Shown piece by piece: positions 32,363 to 47,718 of a stretch of DNA of 64,000 bases (position 1 is its first letter; each line of letters begins with the position of its first letter). The DNA is from Pieris napi (lineage: Eukaryota; Arthropoda; Insecta; Lepidoptera; Pieridae): NCBI RefSeq assembly GCF_905475465.1, contig NC_062258.1, forward strand, positions 620,001-684,000, read 5' to 3'. Made by a program: the position numbers and the translations under genes. A model generated the notes under the pieces. The model was given only the letters and a program-made list of their open reading frames with translations, was not told the DNA's origin and searched no databases.

Positions 32363-35208
32363 TCTCCCTTATTAAGAAAAGAAAACATGGCATGAAGTGG
32401 AACATAGTACGTACGTAAGTATACACTTTTGTTTTTTTTTACATTGACAAAATTCTTACATACTATTAGACTGAAATAATGGTACGGAACATTGACTTGA
32501 CTGACATTTTCAATTTTGACAGTTCTCACATTGACGTCTACTAAATTGACATAACTGTGTTTTGACAGCTACACAAAACAAAATTAGGTTAAAGACATTA
32601 AACAATACATTTACAAACTAAGTACAAATTATGAACTTAATCTAGATTCTAGACTAATTACCAAAATCTTCGGGGCTTTATGATAGCTCTGCCGAATGAA
32701 GAATAAGTTGTGTGGTGAGTACGTGTATTTGGTGTATGTGATGTGTTTGTTTTAGATTCTTGGACAGGATTATTTCTACCAGGGGATTGATAATTCGATG
32801 GAGAAGACGGCGATACATTGGAAGGGGACGTTGGATCAGTATCTTGTGGAACTGACGGGGATGGAAGTGAACTACTACTAGGAGGGGACTCAGAGGGTGA
32901 AAGTTTTGGTTGTAGGATGTGTTGGCGATTACGACGAAAAGTACCTTCCGGGGAGACATCATATACTATATATGATCTAGGCTGTGGACCTATGTCAGAA
33001 ACAGTACCAGGTGTCCAAATACTGTCTGGCTGTTTCTTGAAGTATATTTTATCACCAATGTTTAGGGAAGACAACGGTTACGGTTACGGCTACTGGTATA
33101 ATGACACTGTTGTTTTTGAAGACAATGCCATTAATAATGTGTATATCAGTTTTTAAAGGAAAATAAGACCTAAGGATGTCTGGAAGTAATTTTTTATGTT
33201 CAGGCCAACCTTCTATGCAACATTTACTTAAGAGTGACAATTCCTTGTCTTGGGAAGTTAGTTCTTGAATAGATTTAAGTTTATTTGGACTAACTGACAG
33301 TGATCTAATGACTAAATTGACATGTAAATCTAGGTCAGAATCAAGATCATGTAATGACTGTTCTGGTAAAGCTGCTCTGGACAGAGTATCAGCTACATAA
33401 AGATATTTACCTGGTTTGTAAGTTACATTGAGGTCATATGGTTGTAATCTCAGCATTATTCTTTGAAGACGGGGTGGAATGTTGTAAATTGGTTTTTTAT
33501 AGATACTATTGGTTTGAGGTCTGTTTCAACCAAAGTGTGGCGACCATAGACATATTGGTGAAACTTTGTACAACCAAATAGGATTGCTAATAGCTCTTTC
33601 TCAATCTGAGAGTATGACTGTTGACATGAGCTTAATGAAGCTGAAGCATATGCAATGGGGTGTTTATCATGGCAAATCACTGCACCCATGGCATCTTTAG
33701 ACGAATCAACTGACAGTGTAAAAGGTTTATTTTGATCATAATATGTCAAGACAGGGGCTTTAGTTATAGTCTCTTTTAATACATTAAATTCTATGTTATG
33801 TCTCTCTTGCCAAGACCATTCATTTTCTTTAGACAAAAGCATTCTTAAATTAGAAGTTTTTTCTGACAGATTCTCTATGTATGAGCCTAAGTATGTTACC
33901 ATACCTAAAAATCTTTGTAATTCTGTGACATTTGTAGGGGGTGGCATACTGCAAATGGCTTTGACTTTGTTTTCATCAACTTTCACACCATCTTTAGAAA
34001 AGATGTGTCTTAAGTACTTGCCTTTACTTTTAGATATATTAGACTTTTCTTTATTAAATTTTATTCCTAACTCCCTAGCTCTATCTAAGACTTGTTTTAA
34101 TCTAAAATCATGTTCTTCTTTTGTTTGACCATAAATTAGGAAATCGTCCATCATAATTTGGACTCCTGAAATGTCACTGAATCTGTTTGTCATGATGGAA
34201 TGAAACAGTTCTGGAGCTGCATTTATCCCGAAGGGTAGTCTTAGGAATCTATATCTACCTTGAGGTGTGATGAATGTACATAGCTTTGAAGAAGCTTCAT
34301 CTAATTTAAGCATATAAAAACCTTTGTTTGCGTACCAGAGAGGCTGGATTTAATTTCATCAACAGTTGGAAATTGATAATGAGGACGCACAATGGCTTTA
34401 TTAAGTTTCCTTGGATCAATGCACAGGCGTAGTTTACCATTCTTTTTTGAGGCAATTACAATTGAGCTAACCCATTTAGTAGGTTCCTCGACTTTGGTTA
34501 TAATTTGATCTTTTTCTAACATGGCTTATTCTTCTTTTAATTGTTCTAAGAGACTGAATGGACATCTATAGATGGTACAGCATCAGGCTTCATTGACAAA
34601 TGACATTCGTAATCTTTAAGACAACCTATTCCTGAGAAGAGATCTTTATATTCAACAAGCTGTGATACATTGACAGACTCATGAAATTGGACATTATGGA
34701 CTCTTTTGACTAATTTTAAATTCTCACAACTGTTGCGACCAATAATATTTCTACAAGGTATATCTATAATGTGGAAATTGACATTGTATACTTTGTTGTT
34801 ATGTGTGACAGACAGAATGCATTGACCTACTGTAGGTAATACTTCACCGCTAAAGGTTGAAAGTTTGTGATTACTTTTCTTTAAACTACTCAATGACAAA
34901 TTAAGTTTTTTGTAAGAGTTAAATGATAAAATGTTAGTGTCAGCACCTGTGTCAAGTAAAAAGTCTACATTCTTACTATTTATGGACAAAGTTATATGAT
35001 AAGGGTTTCTTTGGCTGACAGAAATCTCATTAGTGAAAAGACTATTTAGAAAATAAGTATCAATGGGATTACCCATACTTTTTTCTTCTATGAATCTCAC
35101 ATGTGTGCTGCGGCAACACTTGGCAAAGTGATTCGGCTTGTGGCAGTTGTTACAGATGACTCCCATGGCTGGACATTTTGTACGGTGAACTTGACCACAT
35201 CTGGAGCA
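32363..35208 (-). pseudogene. Ty3/gypsy remnant, copy 5
   Basis: Parts: 32658-33074, 33052-33456, 33456-34313, 34301-34522 and 34546-35208. The fingers read FPTVDE, as in copies 7-9. Confidence 0.9.
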
Positions 35209-35435
35209 GTTCCTTATACAAAAACATACATATAAAAAAGTAGGTTACATAAGTTATTAGGCAACGGGCGGCGTTATCGCTAACAAGCGATTTCTTCCAG
35301 GCAACCCTAGTATGGTAAAATATAGAAAGAAACACATACAGAGGATAAAGTACAAGAAGTGCATAAATAATAACTATATAACTAAATAACTAAAGTAAAC
35401 TAAAATCTAAGTTAATCTAAAATCTAAGTTAATAA

Positions 35436-35804
35436 TCTATTTAATATATAAAATTCTCGTGTCACACTAATTGTTTTCCCATACTCCTCCGAAACGGCTT
35501 AACCAATTCTTATAAAAAATTTTATGCTTAATTAGTAAGTTTGAGAATCGGACAACATCTATTTTTCATCCCCCTAAATGTTAAGGGTGGTCCCACACCT
35601 AAATTTTTATTTTTTACACAAAACTTTTTGTTTTATTTTTTTTATGATACAGCATACAAAAATACATACAACCCTTAATTGTCATCCCTCTACGATCAAC
35701 CCCTATTTTTTATAATAGTAGATAATTATTTTTATTGAACTAAAAAAATGTTTCCTAGAAATTATATACCTACAGTCCAAAACGACGTTTTCCGGGTCAG
35801 CTAG
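35436..35804 (+). mobile_element. Helitron, unit 5
   Basis: Carries CACACTAATTG and GCTTAATTAG variants, shared only with unit 6. Confidence 0.8.
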
Positions 35805-36089
35805 TAATAATATTTAAACAAATATGTAAAAGTTAATCCTAGGATTATCGAGTCACAACAGCTATTATATATATGTAGCTAATTACGAGGCAGGAGATAA
35901 ATGCTCAAAAAGAAGATTTAAAAAAAAAAATTAAAGACAGCTCGTCTGATACCAAGAGGTAAGGAGTTCCAAAGCAGAAGACTGCACAGTAAAGGAAGAG
36001 TGATAGAATAAATGTAATATTAAGTAGATTAATAAAATAAAACTGTTATTATTTTTTATTGTATTATTATTTAACATAAAAGATATAAA

Positions 36090-36365
36090 GCAGTTTTGGT
36101 GTAGTGGTATCAGCATGTTATTCTCATCCTTAGGGTCGTAGGTTCGAACCCCGGCTGTTTACCAATGTAATTTCTGTATATTTTTTTAAAAATCGCTCGT
36201 ACGGTGGTGTATAAAATTGTAAAGAAACCGAGTTGCCATATACACAAAAGTCGGCTGGGTATGTCAGGCACAGAAGGCTCATCTACGTGCCTATTTGATG
36301 AACAAAACCAAGGATCACGAAACATACAAAAACCTGAAAAGGTTGTAGCGCCACTTATTTTTTTA
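36090..36365 (+). mobile_element. tRNA-derived SINE, unit 5
   Basis: A single G-to-T change near 36256 (CGGCTGGG) is private to this unit. Confidence 0.8.
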
Positions 36366-36676
36366 TAAAGAATAAATCAGAAAAAGAAGTTATCAGCCTG
36401 TTAATAAAGTGAAACAGTTTCGATTGTAGTTGTACAATATTGATTGATGCATGTAGTAATTTAAACTCGCTAATTGGTTAAAAAGAAACATTGTACCAAA
36501 GAAATAATAAACATACAGTTTATTCATAAAAACTAAATCAATTTAATTTAATCACCCTTGTTACTAAAGTACTAATTTGTCTCTTTCTGTCAAATTGTGG
36601 TAAAGCTGTGATGAAAAGAGAGATGTGTACTTTAGTCAAAACGATGCAATTAGATATTTTTTGAATTGTCTCTTAG

Positions 36677-37171
36677 GACGAGTTTTAAATAATTTTACCA
36701 GACTGAGATCGCGGACGAACCCTGGTCGAGCCTATAGTGTAGATCCAGTTAAAATTATCTTTTATCTAGAAATTCTTACTACGACTTTCGAAAATACTTC
36801 TCACGTAAGTACTTGTCTAAAATACTGAATTGAAATTATGTAATTTTTACTTCACTAAAAATTACTTCATTTTTCTACGGTCCATTTAAAACTCATAATT
36901 ATTCAACAATAATTTCTTTTTTTGTTTACAATTGTTTATATAATTTGTTTTTATCTGTCTTATATTATTTCTGTTTTCTTAGAAAAAGAGGGGTTTCTTA
37001 CGTTCGCGTAAAGAAGACGACAGAGGCGTTCAGTAACTCAGTAACTTCCTAGGCGTAGGTGCGACCAGGTCTTCAGCGTATGTGCCGAAGTCTGCCCGAG
37101 AGAGGGAACTTGATAGAAGATCAGATGATAGCGATCAGCTTAAATCGTGGGGATCGGCAGATAATATACAG
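36677..37171 (+). pseudogene. Exon-like pair, unit 5
   Basis: Segments 36677-36804 and 36983-37171. Unchanged. Confidence 0.4.
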
Positions 37172-38164
37172 GTACTGTCTGCGTGTTATTGTGTTTAAAA
37201 ATTAAATTTTGTGTACATGTCTAATCAAATGATACAGTTATAATAATTTTAGTAAAAACAAATATTATGTCTAGGACATTGTCAATACATAATATTTTCT
37301 GAAACAACGCCATCTATGAATGTAGTATATGATTAGTTCACGTGTCTTAAATTTCAAAATTAATGGTCCACACTGGCATCGACAACTTAGTTTATTCGTT
37401 TTCCGCTAGATGTCTCTATATCAAATTTCTAAACTTACGTAATATCCAATAGATGTCGCGACTGTTTCTTTTAACTTCGTTTTAACACAGTAAAACTACT
37501 TAATATACAAAACAGTGTTTGTTCGAACACTTATAACTCGAGAACGGTAGGATCGATTTGAATGATTTATAGAATAGCAGAATAACTATTAAAACATTGG
37601 TTGGTTGAAGAATAACATACGATTCCATCATTTAAGGTTCATTCCGTCGATCCGGTAAACTCTTCCCTCATCTGAACATATTTAATTAAAGATAGTGATG
37701 AGATAATGACGTATTTTAGATGTAAAAAATGTAGAATAATGTGAGTAATGAAAGATGATCGATATACCTATTTGGCTGACAAATTTTGTAATGTTGAGAA
37801 GCGCAATTTGGTGATAGGGATTCGGCTTTCAACTATTACGTCACGCAATTTTTGGAGATAATTGAGCAACGCGCCGTAACGTTTTACTATACCCAAGTGT
37901 ATAATAATTGTGTAAATATTATTATTCAGGCAGAATGCAGATGTTAATGATAATTGTCATCAGACACTATCAGCATGTGGCAAACACAAACATGTCATGT
38001 ATTGAAACGTGTATCGTGTTATGGTGGGTGGCCAGGTAAGCGGTTATTAAAATAAGACGACATTACTGTTATTCATAAACATATATTCAGCCATGACAGG
38101 CGGTCCGAGACATACTACAGGAAACGGAAACCCATAGATAATATTAAATCATAGATACGTAACA

Positions 38165-41010
38165 TCTCCCTTATTAAGAAAAGAAAACATGGCATGAAGT
38201 GGAACATAGTACGTACGTAAGTATACACTTTTGTTTTTTTTTACATTGACAAAATTCTTACATACTATTAGACTGAAATAATGGTACGGAACATTGACTT
38301 GACTGACATTTTCAATTTTGACAGTTCTCACATTGACGTCTACTAAATTGACATAACTGTGTTTTGACAGCTACACAAAACAAAATTAGGTTAAAGACAT
38401 TAAACAATACATTTACAAACTAAGTACAAATTATGAACTTAATCTAGATTCTAGACTAATTACCAAAATCTTCGGGGCTTTATGATAGCTCTGCCGAATG
38501 AAGAATAAGTTGTGTGGTGAGTACGTGTATTTGGTGTATGTGATGTGTTTGTTTTAGATTCTTGGACAGGATTATTTCTACCAGGGGATTGATAATTCGA
38601 TGGAGAAGACGGCGATACATTGGAAGGGGACGTTGGATCAGTATCTTGTGGAACTGACGGGGATGGAAGTGAACTACTACTAGGAGGGGACTCAGAGGGT
38701 GAAAGTTTTGGTTGTAGGATGTGTTGGCGATTACGACGAAAAGTACCTTCCGGGGAGACATCATATACTATATATGATCTAGGCTGTGGACCTATGTCAG
38801 AAACAGTACCAGGTGTCCAAATACTGTCTGGCTGTTTCTTGAAGTATATTTTATCACCAATGTTTAGGGAAGACAACGGTTACGGTTACGGCTACTGGTA
38901 TAATGACACTGTTGTTTTTGAAGACAATGCCATTAATAATGTGTATATCAGTTTTTAAAGGAAAATAAGACCTATGGATGTCTGGAAGTAATTTTTTATG
39001 TTCAGGCCAACCTTCTATGCAACATTTACTTAAGAGTGACAATTCCTTGTCTTGGGAAGTTAGTTCTTGAATAGATTTAAGTTTATTTGGACTAACTGAC
39101 AGTGATCTAATGACTAAATTGACATGTAAATCTAGGTCAGAATCAAGATCATGTAATGACTGTTCTGGTAAAGCTGCTCTGGACAGAGTATCAGCTACAT
39201 AAAGATATTTACCTGGTTTGTAAGTTACATTGAGGTCATATGGTTGTAATCTCAGCATTATTCTTTGAAGACGGGGTGGAATGTTGTAAATTGGTTTTTT
39301 ATAGATACTATTGGTTTGAGGTCTGTTTCAACCAAAGTGTGGCGACCATAGACATATTGGTGAAACTTTGTACAACCAAATAGGATTGCTAATAGCTCTT
39401 TCTCAATCTGAGAGTATGACTGTTGACATGAGCTTAATGAAGCTGAAGCATATGCAATGGGGTGTTTATCATGGCAAATCACTGCACCCATGGCATCTTT
39501 AGACGAATCAACTGACAGTGTAAAAGGTTTATTTTGATCATAATATGTCAAGACAGGGGCTTTAGTTATAGTCTCTTTTAATACATTAAATTCTATGTTA
39601 TGTCTCTCTTGCCAAGACCATTCATTTTCTTTAGACAAAAGCATTCTTAAATTAGAAGTTTTTTCTGACAGATTCTCTATGTATGAGCCTAAGTATGTTA
39701 CCATACCTAAAAATCTTTGTAATTCTGTGACATTTGTAGGGGGTGGCATACTGCAAATGGCTTTGACTTTGTTTTCATCAACTTTCACACCATCTTTAGA
39801 AAAGATGTGTCTTAAGTACTTGCCTTTACTTTTAGATATATTAGACTTTTCTTTATTAAATTTTATTCCTAACTCCCTAGCTCTATCTAAGACTTGTTTT
39901 AATCTAAAATCATGTTCTTCTTTTGTTTGACCATAAATTAGGAAATCGTCCATCATAATTTGGACTCCTGAAATGTCACTGAATCTGTTTGTCATGATGG
40001 AATGAAACAGTTCTGGAGCTGCATTTATCCCGAAGGGTAGTCTTAGGAATCTATATCTACCTTGAGGTGTGATGAATGTACATAGCTTTGAAGAAGCTTC
40101 ATCTAATTTAAGCATATAAAAACCTTTGTTTGCGTACCAGAGAGGCTGGATTTAATTTCATCAATAGTTGGAAATTGATAATGAGGACGCACAATGGCTT
40201 TATTAAGTTTTCTTGGATCAATGCACAGGCGTAGTTTACCATTCTTTTTTGAGGCAATTACAATTGAGCTAACCCATTTAGTAGGTTCCTCGACTTTGGT
40301 TATAATTTGATCTTTTTCTAACATGGCTTATTCTTCTTTTAATTGTTCTAAGAGACTGAATGGACATCTATAGATGGTACAGCATCAGGCTTCATTGACA
40401 AATGACATTCGTAATCTTTAAGACAACCTATTCCTGAGAAGAGATCTTTATATTCAACAAGCTGTGATACATTGACAGACTCATGAAATTGGACATTATG
40501 GACTCTTTTGACTAATTTTAAATTCTCACAACTGTTGCGACCAATAATATTTCTACAAGGTATATCTATAATGTGGAAATTGACATTGTATACTTTGTTG
40601 TTATGTGTGACAGACAGAATGCATTGACCTACTGTAGGTAATACTTCACCGCTAAAGGTTGAAAGTTTGTGATTACTTTTCTTTAAACTACTCAATGACA
40701 AATTAAGTTTTTTGTAAGAGTTAAATGATAAAATGTTAGTGTCAGCACCTGTGTCAAGTAAAAAGTCTACATTCTTACTATTTATGGACAAAGTTATATG
40801 ATAAGGGTTTCTTTGGCTGACAGAAATCTCATTAGTGAAAAGACTATTTAGAAAATAAGTATCAATGGGATTACCCATACTTTTTTCTTCTATGAATCTC
40901 ACATGTGTGCTGCGGCAACACTTGGCAAAGTGATTCGGCTTGTGGCAGTTGTTACAGATGACTCCCATGGCTGGACATTTTGTACGGTGAACTTGACCAC
41001 ATCTGGAGCA
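38165..41010 (-). pseudogene. Ty3/gypsy remnant, copy 6
   Basis: Parts: 38460-38876, 38854-39258, 39258-40115, 40103-40324 and 40348-41010. The RNase H end has His for Leu (DIHRSYF), shared with copy 8. Confidence 0.9.
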
Positions 41011-41237
41011 GTTCCTTATACAAAAACATACATATAAAAAAGTAGGTTACATAAGTTATTAGGCAACGGGCGGCGTTATCGCTAACAAGCGATTTCTTCC
41101 AGGCAACCCTAGTATGGTAAAATATAGAAAGAAACACATACAGAGGATAAAGTACAAGAAGTGCATAAATAATAACTATATAACTAAATAACTAAAGTAA
41201 ACTAAAATCTAAGTTAATCTAAAATCTAAGTTAATAA

Positions 41238-41606
41238 TCTATTTAATATATAAAATTCTCGTGTCACACTAATTGTTTTCCCATACTCCTCCGAAACGGC
41301 TTAACCAATTCTTATAAAAAATTTTATGCTTAATTAGTAAGTTTGAGAATCGGACAACATCTATTTTTCATCCCCCTAAATGTTAAGGGTGGTCCCACAC
41401 CTAAATTTTTATTTTTTACACAAAACTTTTTGTTTTATTTTTTTTATGATACAGCATACAAAAATACATACAACCCTTAATTGTCATCCCTCTACGATCA
41501 ACCCCTATTTTTTATAATAGTAGATAATTATTTTTATTGAACTAAAAAAATGTTTCCTAGAAATTATATACCTACAGTCCAAAACGACGTTTTCCGGGTC
41601 AGCTAG
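41238..41606 (+). mobile_element. Helitron, unit 6
   Basis: Same variants as unit 5. Confidence 0.8.
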
Positions 41607-41891
41607 TAATAATATTTAAACAAATATGTAAAAGTTAATCCTAGGATTATCGAGTCACAACAGCTATTATATATATGTAGCTAATTACGAGGCAGGAGAT
41701 AAATGCTCAAAAAGAAGATTTAAAAAAAAAAATTAAAGACAGCTCGTCTGATACCAAGAGGTAAGGAGTTCCAAAGCAGAAGACTGCACAGTAAAGGAAG
41801 AGTGATAGAATAAATGTAATATTAAGTAGATTAATAAAATAAAACTGTTATTATTTTTTATTGTATTATTATTTAACATAAAAGATATAAA

Positions 41892-42167
41892 GCAGTTTTG
41901 GTGTAGTGGTATCAGCATGTTATTCTCATCCTTAGGGTCGTAGGTTCGAACCCCGGCTGTTTACCAATGTAATTTCTGTATATTTTTTTAAAAATCGCTC
42001 GTACGGTGGTGTATAAAATTGTAAAGAAACCGAGTTGCCATATACACAAAAGTCGGCGGGGTATGTCAGGCACAGAAGGCTCATCTACGTGCCTATTTGA
42101 TGAACAAAACCAAGGATCACGAAACATACAAAAACCTGAAAAGGTTGTAGCGCCACTTATTTTTTTA
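41892..42167 (+). mobile_element. tRNA-derived SINE, unit 6
   Basis: Consensus form with intact Pol III boxes. Confidence 0.8.
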
Positions 42168-42478
42168 TAAAGAATAAATCAGAAAAAGAACTTATCAGCC
42201 TGTTAATAAAGTGAAACAGTTTCGATTGTAGTTGTACAATATTGATTGATGCATGTAGTAATTTAAACTCGCTAATTGGTTAAAAAGAAACATTGTACCA
42301 AAGAAATAATAAACATACAGTTTATTCATAAAAACTAAATCAATTTAATTTAATCACCCTTGTTACTAAAGTACTAATTTGTCTCTTTCTGTCAAATTGT
42401 GGTAAAGCTGTGATGAAAAGAGAGATGTGTACTTTAGTCAAAACGATGCAATTAGATATTTTTTGAATTGTCTCTTAG

Positions 42479-42973
42479 GACGAGTTTTAAATAATTTTAC
42501 CAGACTGAGATCGCGGACGAACCCTGGTCGAGCCTATAGTGTAGATCCAGTTAAAATTATCTTTTATCTAGAAATTCTTACTACGACTTTCGAAAATACT
42601 TCTCACGTAAGTACTTGTCTAAAATACTGAATTGAAATTATGTAATTTTTACTTCACTAAAAATTACTTCATTTTTCTACGGTCCATTTAAAACTCATAA
42701 TTATTCAACAATAATTTCTTTTTTTGTTTACAATTGTTTATATAATTTGTTTTTATCTGTCTTATATTATTTCTGTTTTCTTAGAAAAAGAGGGGTTTCT
42801 TACGTTCGCGTAAAGAAGACGACAGAGGCGTTCAGTAACTCAGTAACTTCCTAGGCGTAGGTGCGACCAGGTCTTCAGCGTATGTGCCGAAGTCTGCCCG
42901 AGAGAGGGAACTTGATAGAAGATCAGATGATAGCGATCAGCTTAAATCGTGGGGATCGGCAGATAATATACAG
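42479..42973 (+). pseudogene. Exon-like pair, unit 6
   Basis: Segments 42479-42606 and 42785-42973. Unchanged. Confidence 0.4.
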
Positions 42974-43966
42974 GTACTGTCTGCGTGTTATTGTGTTTAA
43001 AAATTAAATTTTGTGTACATGTCTAATCAAATGATACAGTTATAATAATTTTAGTAAAAACAAATATTATGTCTAGGACATTGTCAATACATAATATTTT
43101 CTGAAACAACGCCATCTATGAATGTAGTATATGATTAGTTCACGTGTCTTAAATTTCAAAATTAATGGTCCACACTGGCATCGACAACTTAGTTTATTCG
43201 TTTTCCGCTAGATGTCTCTATATCAAATTTCTAAACTTACGTAATATCCAATAGATGTCGCGACTGTTTCTTTTAACTTCGTTTTAACACAGTAAAACTA
43301 CTTAATATACAAAACAGTGTTTGTTCGAACACTTATAACTCGAGAACGGTAGGATCGATTTGAATGATTTATAGAATAGCAGAATAACTATTAAAACATT
43401 GGTTGGTTGAAGAATAACATACGATTCCATCATTTAAGGTTCATTCCGTCGATCCGGTAAACTCTTCCCTCATCTGAACATATTTAATTAAAGATAGTGA
43501 TGAGATAATGACGTATTTTAGATGTAAAAAATGTAGAATAATGTGAGTAATGAAAGATGATCGATATACCTATTTGGCTGACAAATTTTGTAATGTTGAG
43601 AAGCGCAATTTGGTGATAGGGATTCGGCTTTCAACTATTACGTCACGCAATTTTTGGAGATAATTGAGCAACGCGCCGTAACGTTTTACTATACCCAAGT
43701 GTATAATAATTGTGTAAATATTATTATTCAGGCAGAATGCAGATGTTAATGATAATTGTCATCAGACACTATCAGCATGTGGCAAACACAAACATGTCAT
43801 GTATTGAAACGTGTATCGTGTTATGGTGGGTGGCCAGGTAAGCGGTTATTAAAATAAGACGACATTACTGTTATTCATAAACATATATTCAGCCATGACA
43901 GGCGGTCCGAGACATACTACAGGAAACGGAAACCCATAGATAATATTAAATCATAGATACGTAACA

Positions 43967-46812
43967 TCTCCCTTATTAAGAAAAGAAAACATGGCATGAA
44001 GTGGAACATAGTACGTACGTAAGTATACACTTTTGTTTTTTTATACATTGACAAAATTCTTACATACTATTAGACTGAAATAATGGTACGGAACATTGAC
44101 TTGACTGACATTTTCAATTTTGACAGTTCTCACATTGACGTCTACTAAATTGACATAACTGTGTTTTGACAGCTACACAAAACAAAATTAGGTTAAAGAC
44201 ATTAAACAATACATTTACAAACTAAGTACAAATTATGAACTTAATCTAGATTCTAGACTAATTACCAAAATCTTCGGGGCTTTATGATAGCTCTGCCGAA
44301 TGAAGAATAAGTTGTGTGGTGAGTACGTGTATTTGGTGTATGTGATGTGTTTGTTTTAGATTCTTGGACAGGATTATTTCTACCAGGGGATTGATAATTC
44401 GATGGAGAAGACGGCGATACATTGGAAGGGGACGTTGGATCAGTATCTTGTGGAACTGACGGGGATGGAAGTGAACTACTACTAGGAGGGGACTCAGAGG
44501 GTGAAAGTTTTGGTTGTAGGATGTGTTGGCGATTACGACGAAAAGTACCTTCCGGGGAGACATCATATACTATATATGATCTAGGCTGTGGACCTATGTC
44601 AGAAACAGTACCAGGTGTCCAAATACTGTCTGGCTGTTTCTTGAAGTATATTTTATCACCAATGTTTAGGGAAGACAACGGTTACGGTTACGGCTACTGG
44701 TATAATGACACTGTTGTTTTTGAAGACAATGCCATTAATAATGTGTATATCAGTTTTTAAAGGAAAATAAGACCTAAGGATGTCTGGAAGTAATTTTTTA
44801 TGTTCAGGCCAACCTTCTATGCAACATTTACTTAAGAGTGACAATTCCTTGTCTTGGGAAGTTAGTTCTTGAATAGATTTAAGTTTATTTGGACTAACTG
44901 ACAGTGATCTAATGACTAAATTGACATGTAAATCTAGGTCAGAATCAAGATCATGTAATGACTGTTCTGGTAAAGCTGCTCTGGACAGAGTATCAGCTAC
45001 ATAAAGATATTTACCTGGTTTGTAAGTTACATTGAGGTCATATGGTTGTAATCTCAGCATTATTCTTTGAAGACGGGGTGGAATGTTGTAAATTGGTTTT
45101 TTATAGATACTATTGGTTTGAGGTCTGTTTCAACCAAAGTGTGGCGACCATAGACATATTGGTGAAACTTTGTACAACCAAATAGGATTGCTAATAGCTC
45201 TTTCTCAATCTGAGAGTATGACTGTTGACATGAGCTTAATGAAGCTGAAGCATATGCAATGGGGTGTTTATCATGGCAAATCACTGCACCCATGGCATCT
45301 TTAGACGAATCAACTGACAGTGTAAAAGGTTTATTTTGATCATAATATGTCAAGACAGGGGCTTTAGTTATAGTCTCTTTTAATACATTAAATTCTATGT
45401 TATGTCTCTCTTGCCAAGACCATTCATTTTCTTTAGACAAAAGCATTCTTAAATTAGAAGTTTTTTCTGACAGATTCTCTATGTATGAGCCTAAGTATGT
45501 TACCATACCTAAAAATCTTTGTAATTCTGTGACATTTGTAGGGGGTGGCATACTGCAAATGGCTTTGACTTTGTTTTCATCAACTTTCACACCATCTTTA
45601 GAAAAGATGTGTCTTAAGTACTTGCCTTTACTTTTAGATATATTAGACTTTTCTTTATTAAATTTTATTCCTAACTCCCTAGCTCTATCTAAGACTTGTT
45701 TTAATCTAAAATCATGTTCTTCTTTTGTTTGACCATAAATTAGGAAATCGTCCATCATAATTTGGACTCCTGAAATGTCACTGAATCTGTTTGTCATGAT
45801 GGAATGAAACAGTTCTGGAGCTGCATTTATCCCGAAGGGTAGTCTTAGGAATCTATATCTACCTTGAGGTGTGATGAATGTACATAGCTTTGAAGAAGCT
45901 TCATCTAATTTAAGCATATAAAAACCTTTGTTTGCGTACCAGAGAGGCTGGATTTAATTTCATCAACAGTTGGAAATTGATAATGAGGACGCACAATGGC
46001 TTTATTAAGTTTCCTTGGATCAATGCACAGGCGTAGTTTACCATTCTTTTTTGAGGCAATTACAATTGAGCTAACCCATTTAGTAGGTTCCTCGACTTTG
46101 GTTATAATTTGATCTTTTTCTAACATGGCTTATTCTTCTTTTAATTGTTCTAAGAGACTGAATGGACATCTATAGATGGTACAGCATCAGGCTTCATTGA
46201 CAAATGACATTCGTAATCTTTAAGACAACCTATTCCTGAGAAGAGATCTTTATATTCAACAAGCTGTGATACATTGACAGACTCATGAAATTGGACATTA
46301 TGGACTCTTTTGACTAATTTTAAATTCTCACAACTGTTGCGACCAATAATATTTCTACAAGGTATATCTATAATGTGGAAATTGACATTGTATACTTTGT
46401 TGTTATGTGTGACAGACAGAATGCATTGACCTACTGTAGGTAATACTTCACCGCTAAAGGTTGAAAGTTTGTGATTACTTTTCTTTAAACTACTCAATGA
46501 CAAATTAAGTTTTTTGTAAGAGTTAAATGATAAAATGTTAGTGTCAGCACCTGTGTCAAGTAAAAAGTCTACATTCTTACTATTTATGGACAAAGTTATA
46601 TGATAAGGGTTTCTTTGGCTGACAGAAATCTCATTAGTGAAAAGACTATTTAGAAAATAAGTATCAATGGGATTACCCATACTTTTTTCTTCTATGAATC
46701 TCACATGTGTGCTGCGGCAACACTTGGCAAAGTGATTCGGCTTGTGGCAGTTGTTACAGATGACTCCCATGGCTGGACATTTTGTACGGTGAACTTGACC
46801 ACATCTGGAGCA
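43967..46812 (-). pseudogene. Ty3/gypsy remnant, copy 7
   Basis: Parts: 44262-44678, 44656-45060, 45060-45917, 45905-46126 and 46150-46812. Confidence 0.9.
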
Positions 46813-47064
46813 GTTCCTTATACAAAAACATACATATAAAAAAGTAGGTTACATAAGTTATTAGGCAACGGGCGGCGTTATCGCTAACAAGCGATTTCTT
46901 CCAGGCAACCCTAGTATGGTAAAATATAGAAAGAAACACATACAGAGGATAAAGTACAAGAAGTGCATAAATAATTTAAAAAAAAAAATCGTAAAATAAC
47001 ATGTAACACTAACTATAACTAAAGTAAACTAAAATCTAAGTTAATCTAAAATCTAAGTTAATAA

Positions 47065-47433
47065 TCTATTTAATATATAAAATTCTCGTGTCACAATAAT
47101 TGTTTTCCCATACTCCTCCGAAACGGCTTAACCAATTCTTATAAAAAAATTTATGCATATTCAGTAAGTTTGAGAATCGGACAACATCTATTTTTCATCC
47201 CCCTAAATGTTAAGGGTGGTCCCACACCTAAATTTTTATTTTTTACACAAAACTTTTTGTTTTATTTTTTTTATGATACAGCATACAAAAATACATACAA
47301 CCCTTAATTGTCATCCCTCTACGATCAACCCCTATTTTTTATAATAGTAGATAATTATTTTTATTGAACTAAAAAAATGTTTCCTAGAAATTATATACCT
47401 ACAGTCCAAAACGACGTTTTCCGGGTCAGCTAG
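47065..47433 (+). mobile_element. Helitron, unit 7
   Basis: Same form as units 3 and 4. Confidence 0.8.
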
Positions 47434-47718
47434 TAATAATATTTAAACAAATATGTAAAAGTTAATCCTAGGATTATCGAGTCACAACAGCTATTATATA
47501 TATGTAGCTAATTACGAGGCAGGAGATAAATGCTCAAAAAGAAGATTTAAAAAAAAAAATTAAAGACAGCTCGTCTGATACCAAGAGGTAAGGAGTTCCA
47601 AAGCAGAAGACTGCACAGTAAAGGAAGAGTGATAGAATAAATGTAATATTAAGTAGATTAATAAAATAAAACTGTTATTATTTTTTATTGTATTATTATT
47701 TAACATAAAAGATATAAA

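Larger units (their letters stand above)
27874..33688. repeat. Array unit 4 (5815 bp)
   Basis: B-form spacer with a single 17-base motif, like unit 3. It differs from unit 3 in length only by a 5-base ACGTG duplication in the SINE at about 30475. Confidence 0.95.
33689..39490. repeat. Array unit 5 (5802 bp)
   Basis: A-form spacer with two 17-base motifs. Pairs with unit 6 through CACACTAATTG and GCTTAATTAG in the Helitron and TCCACACTGG near 37369. Confidence 0.95.
39491..45292. repeat. Array unit 6 (5802 bp)
   Basis: A-form, close to unit 5. Its gypsy 3' UTR has a private T-to-A change near 44043, and its post-SINE spacer has AGAACTT as in units 3 and 7-9. Confidence 0.95.
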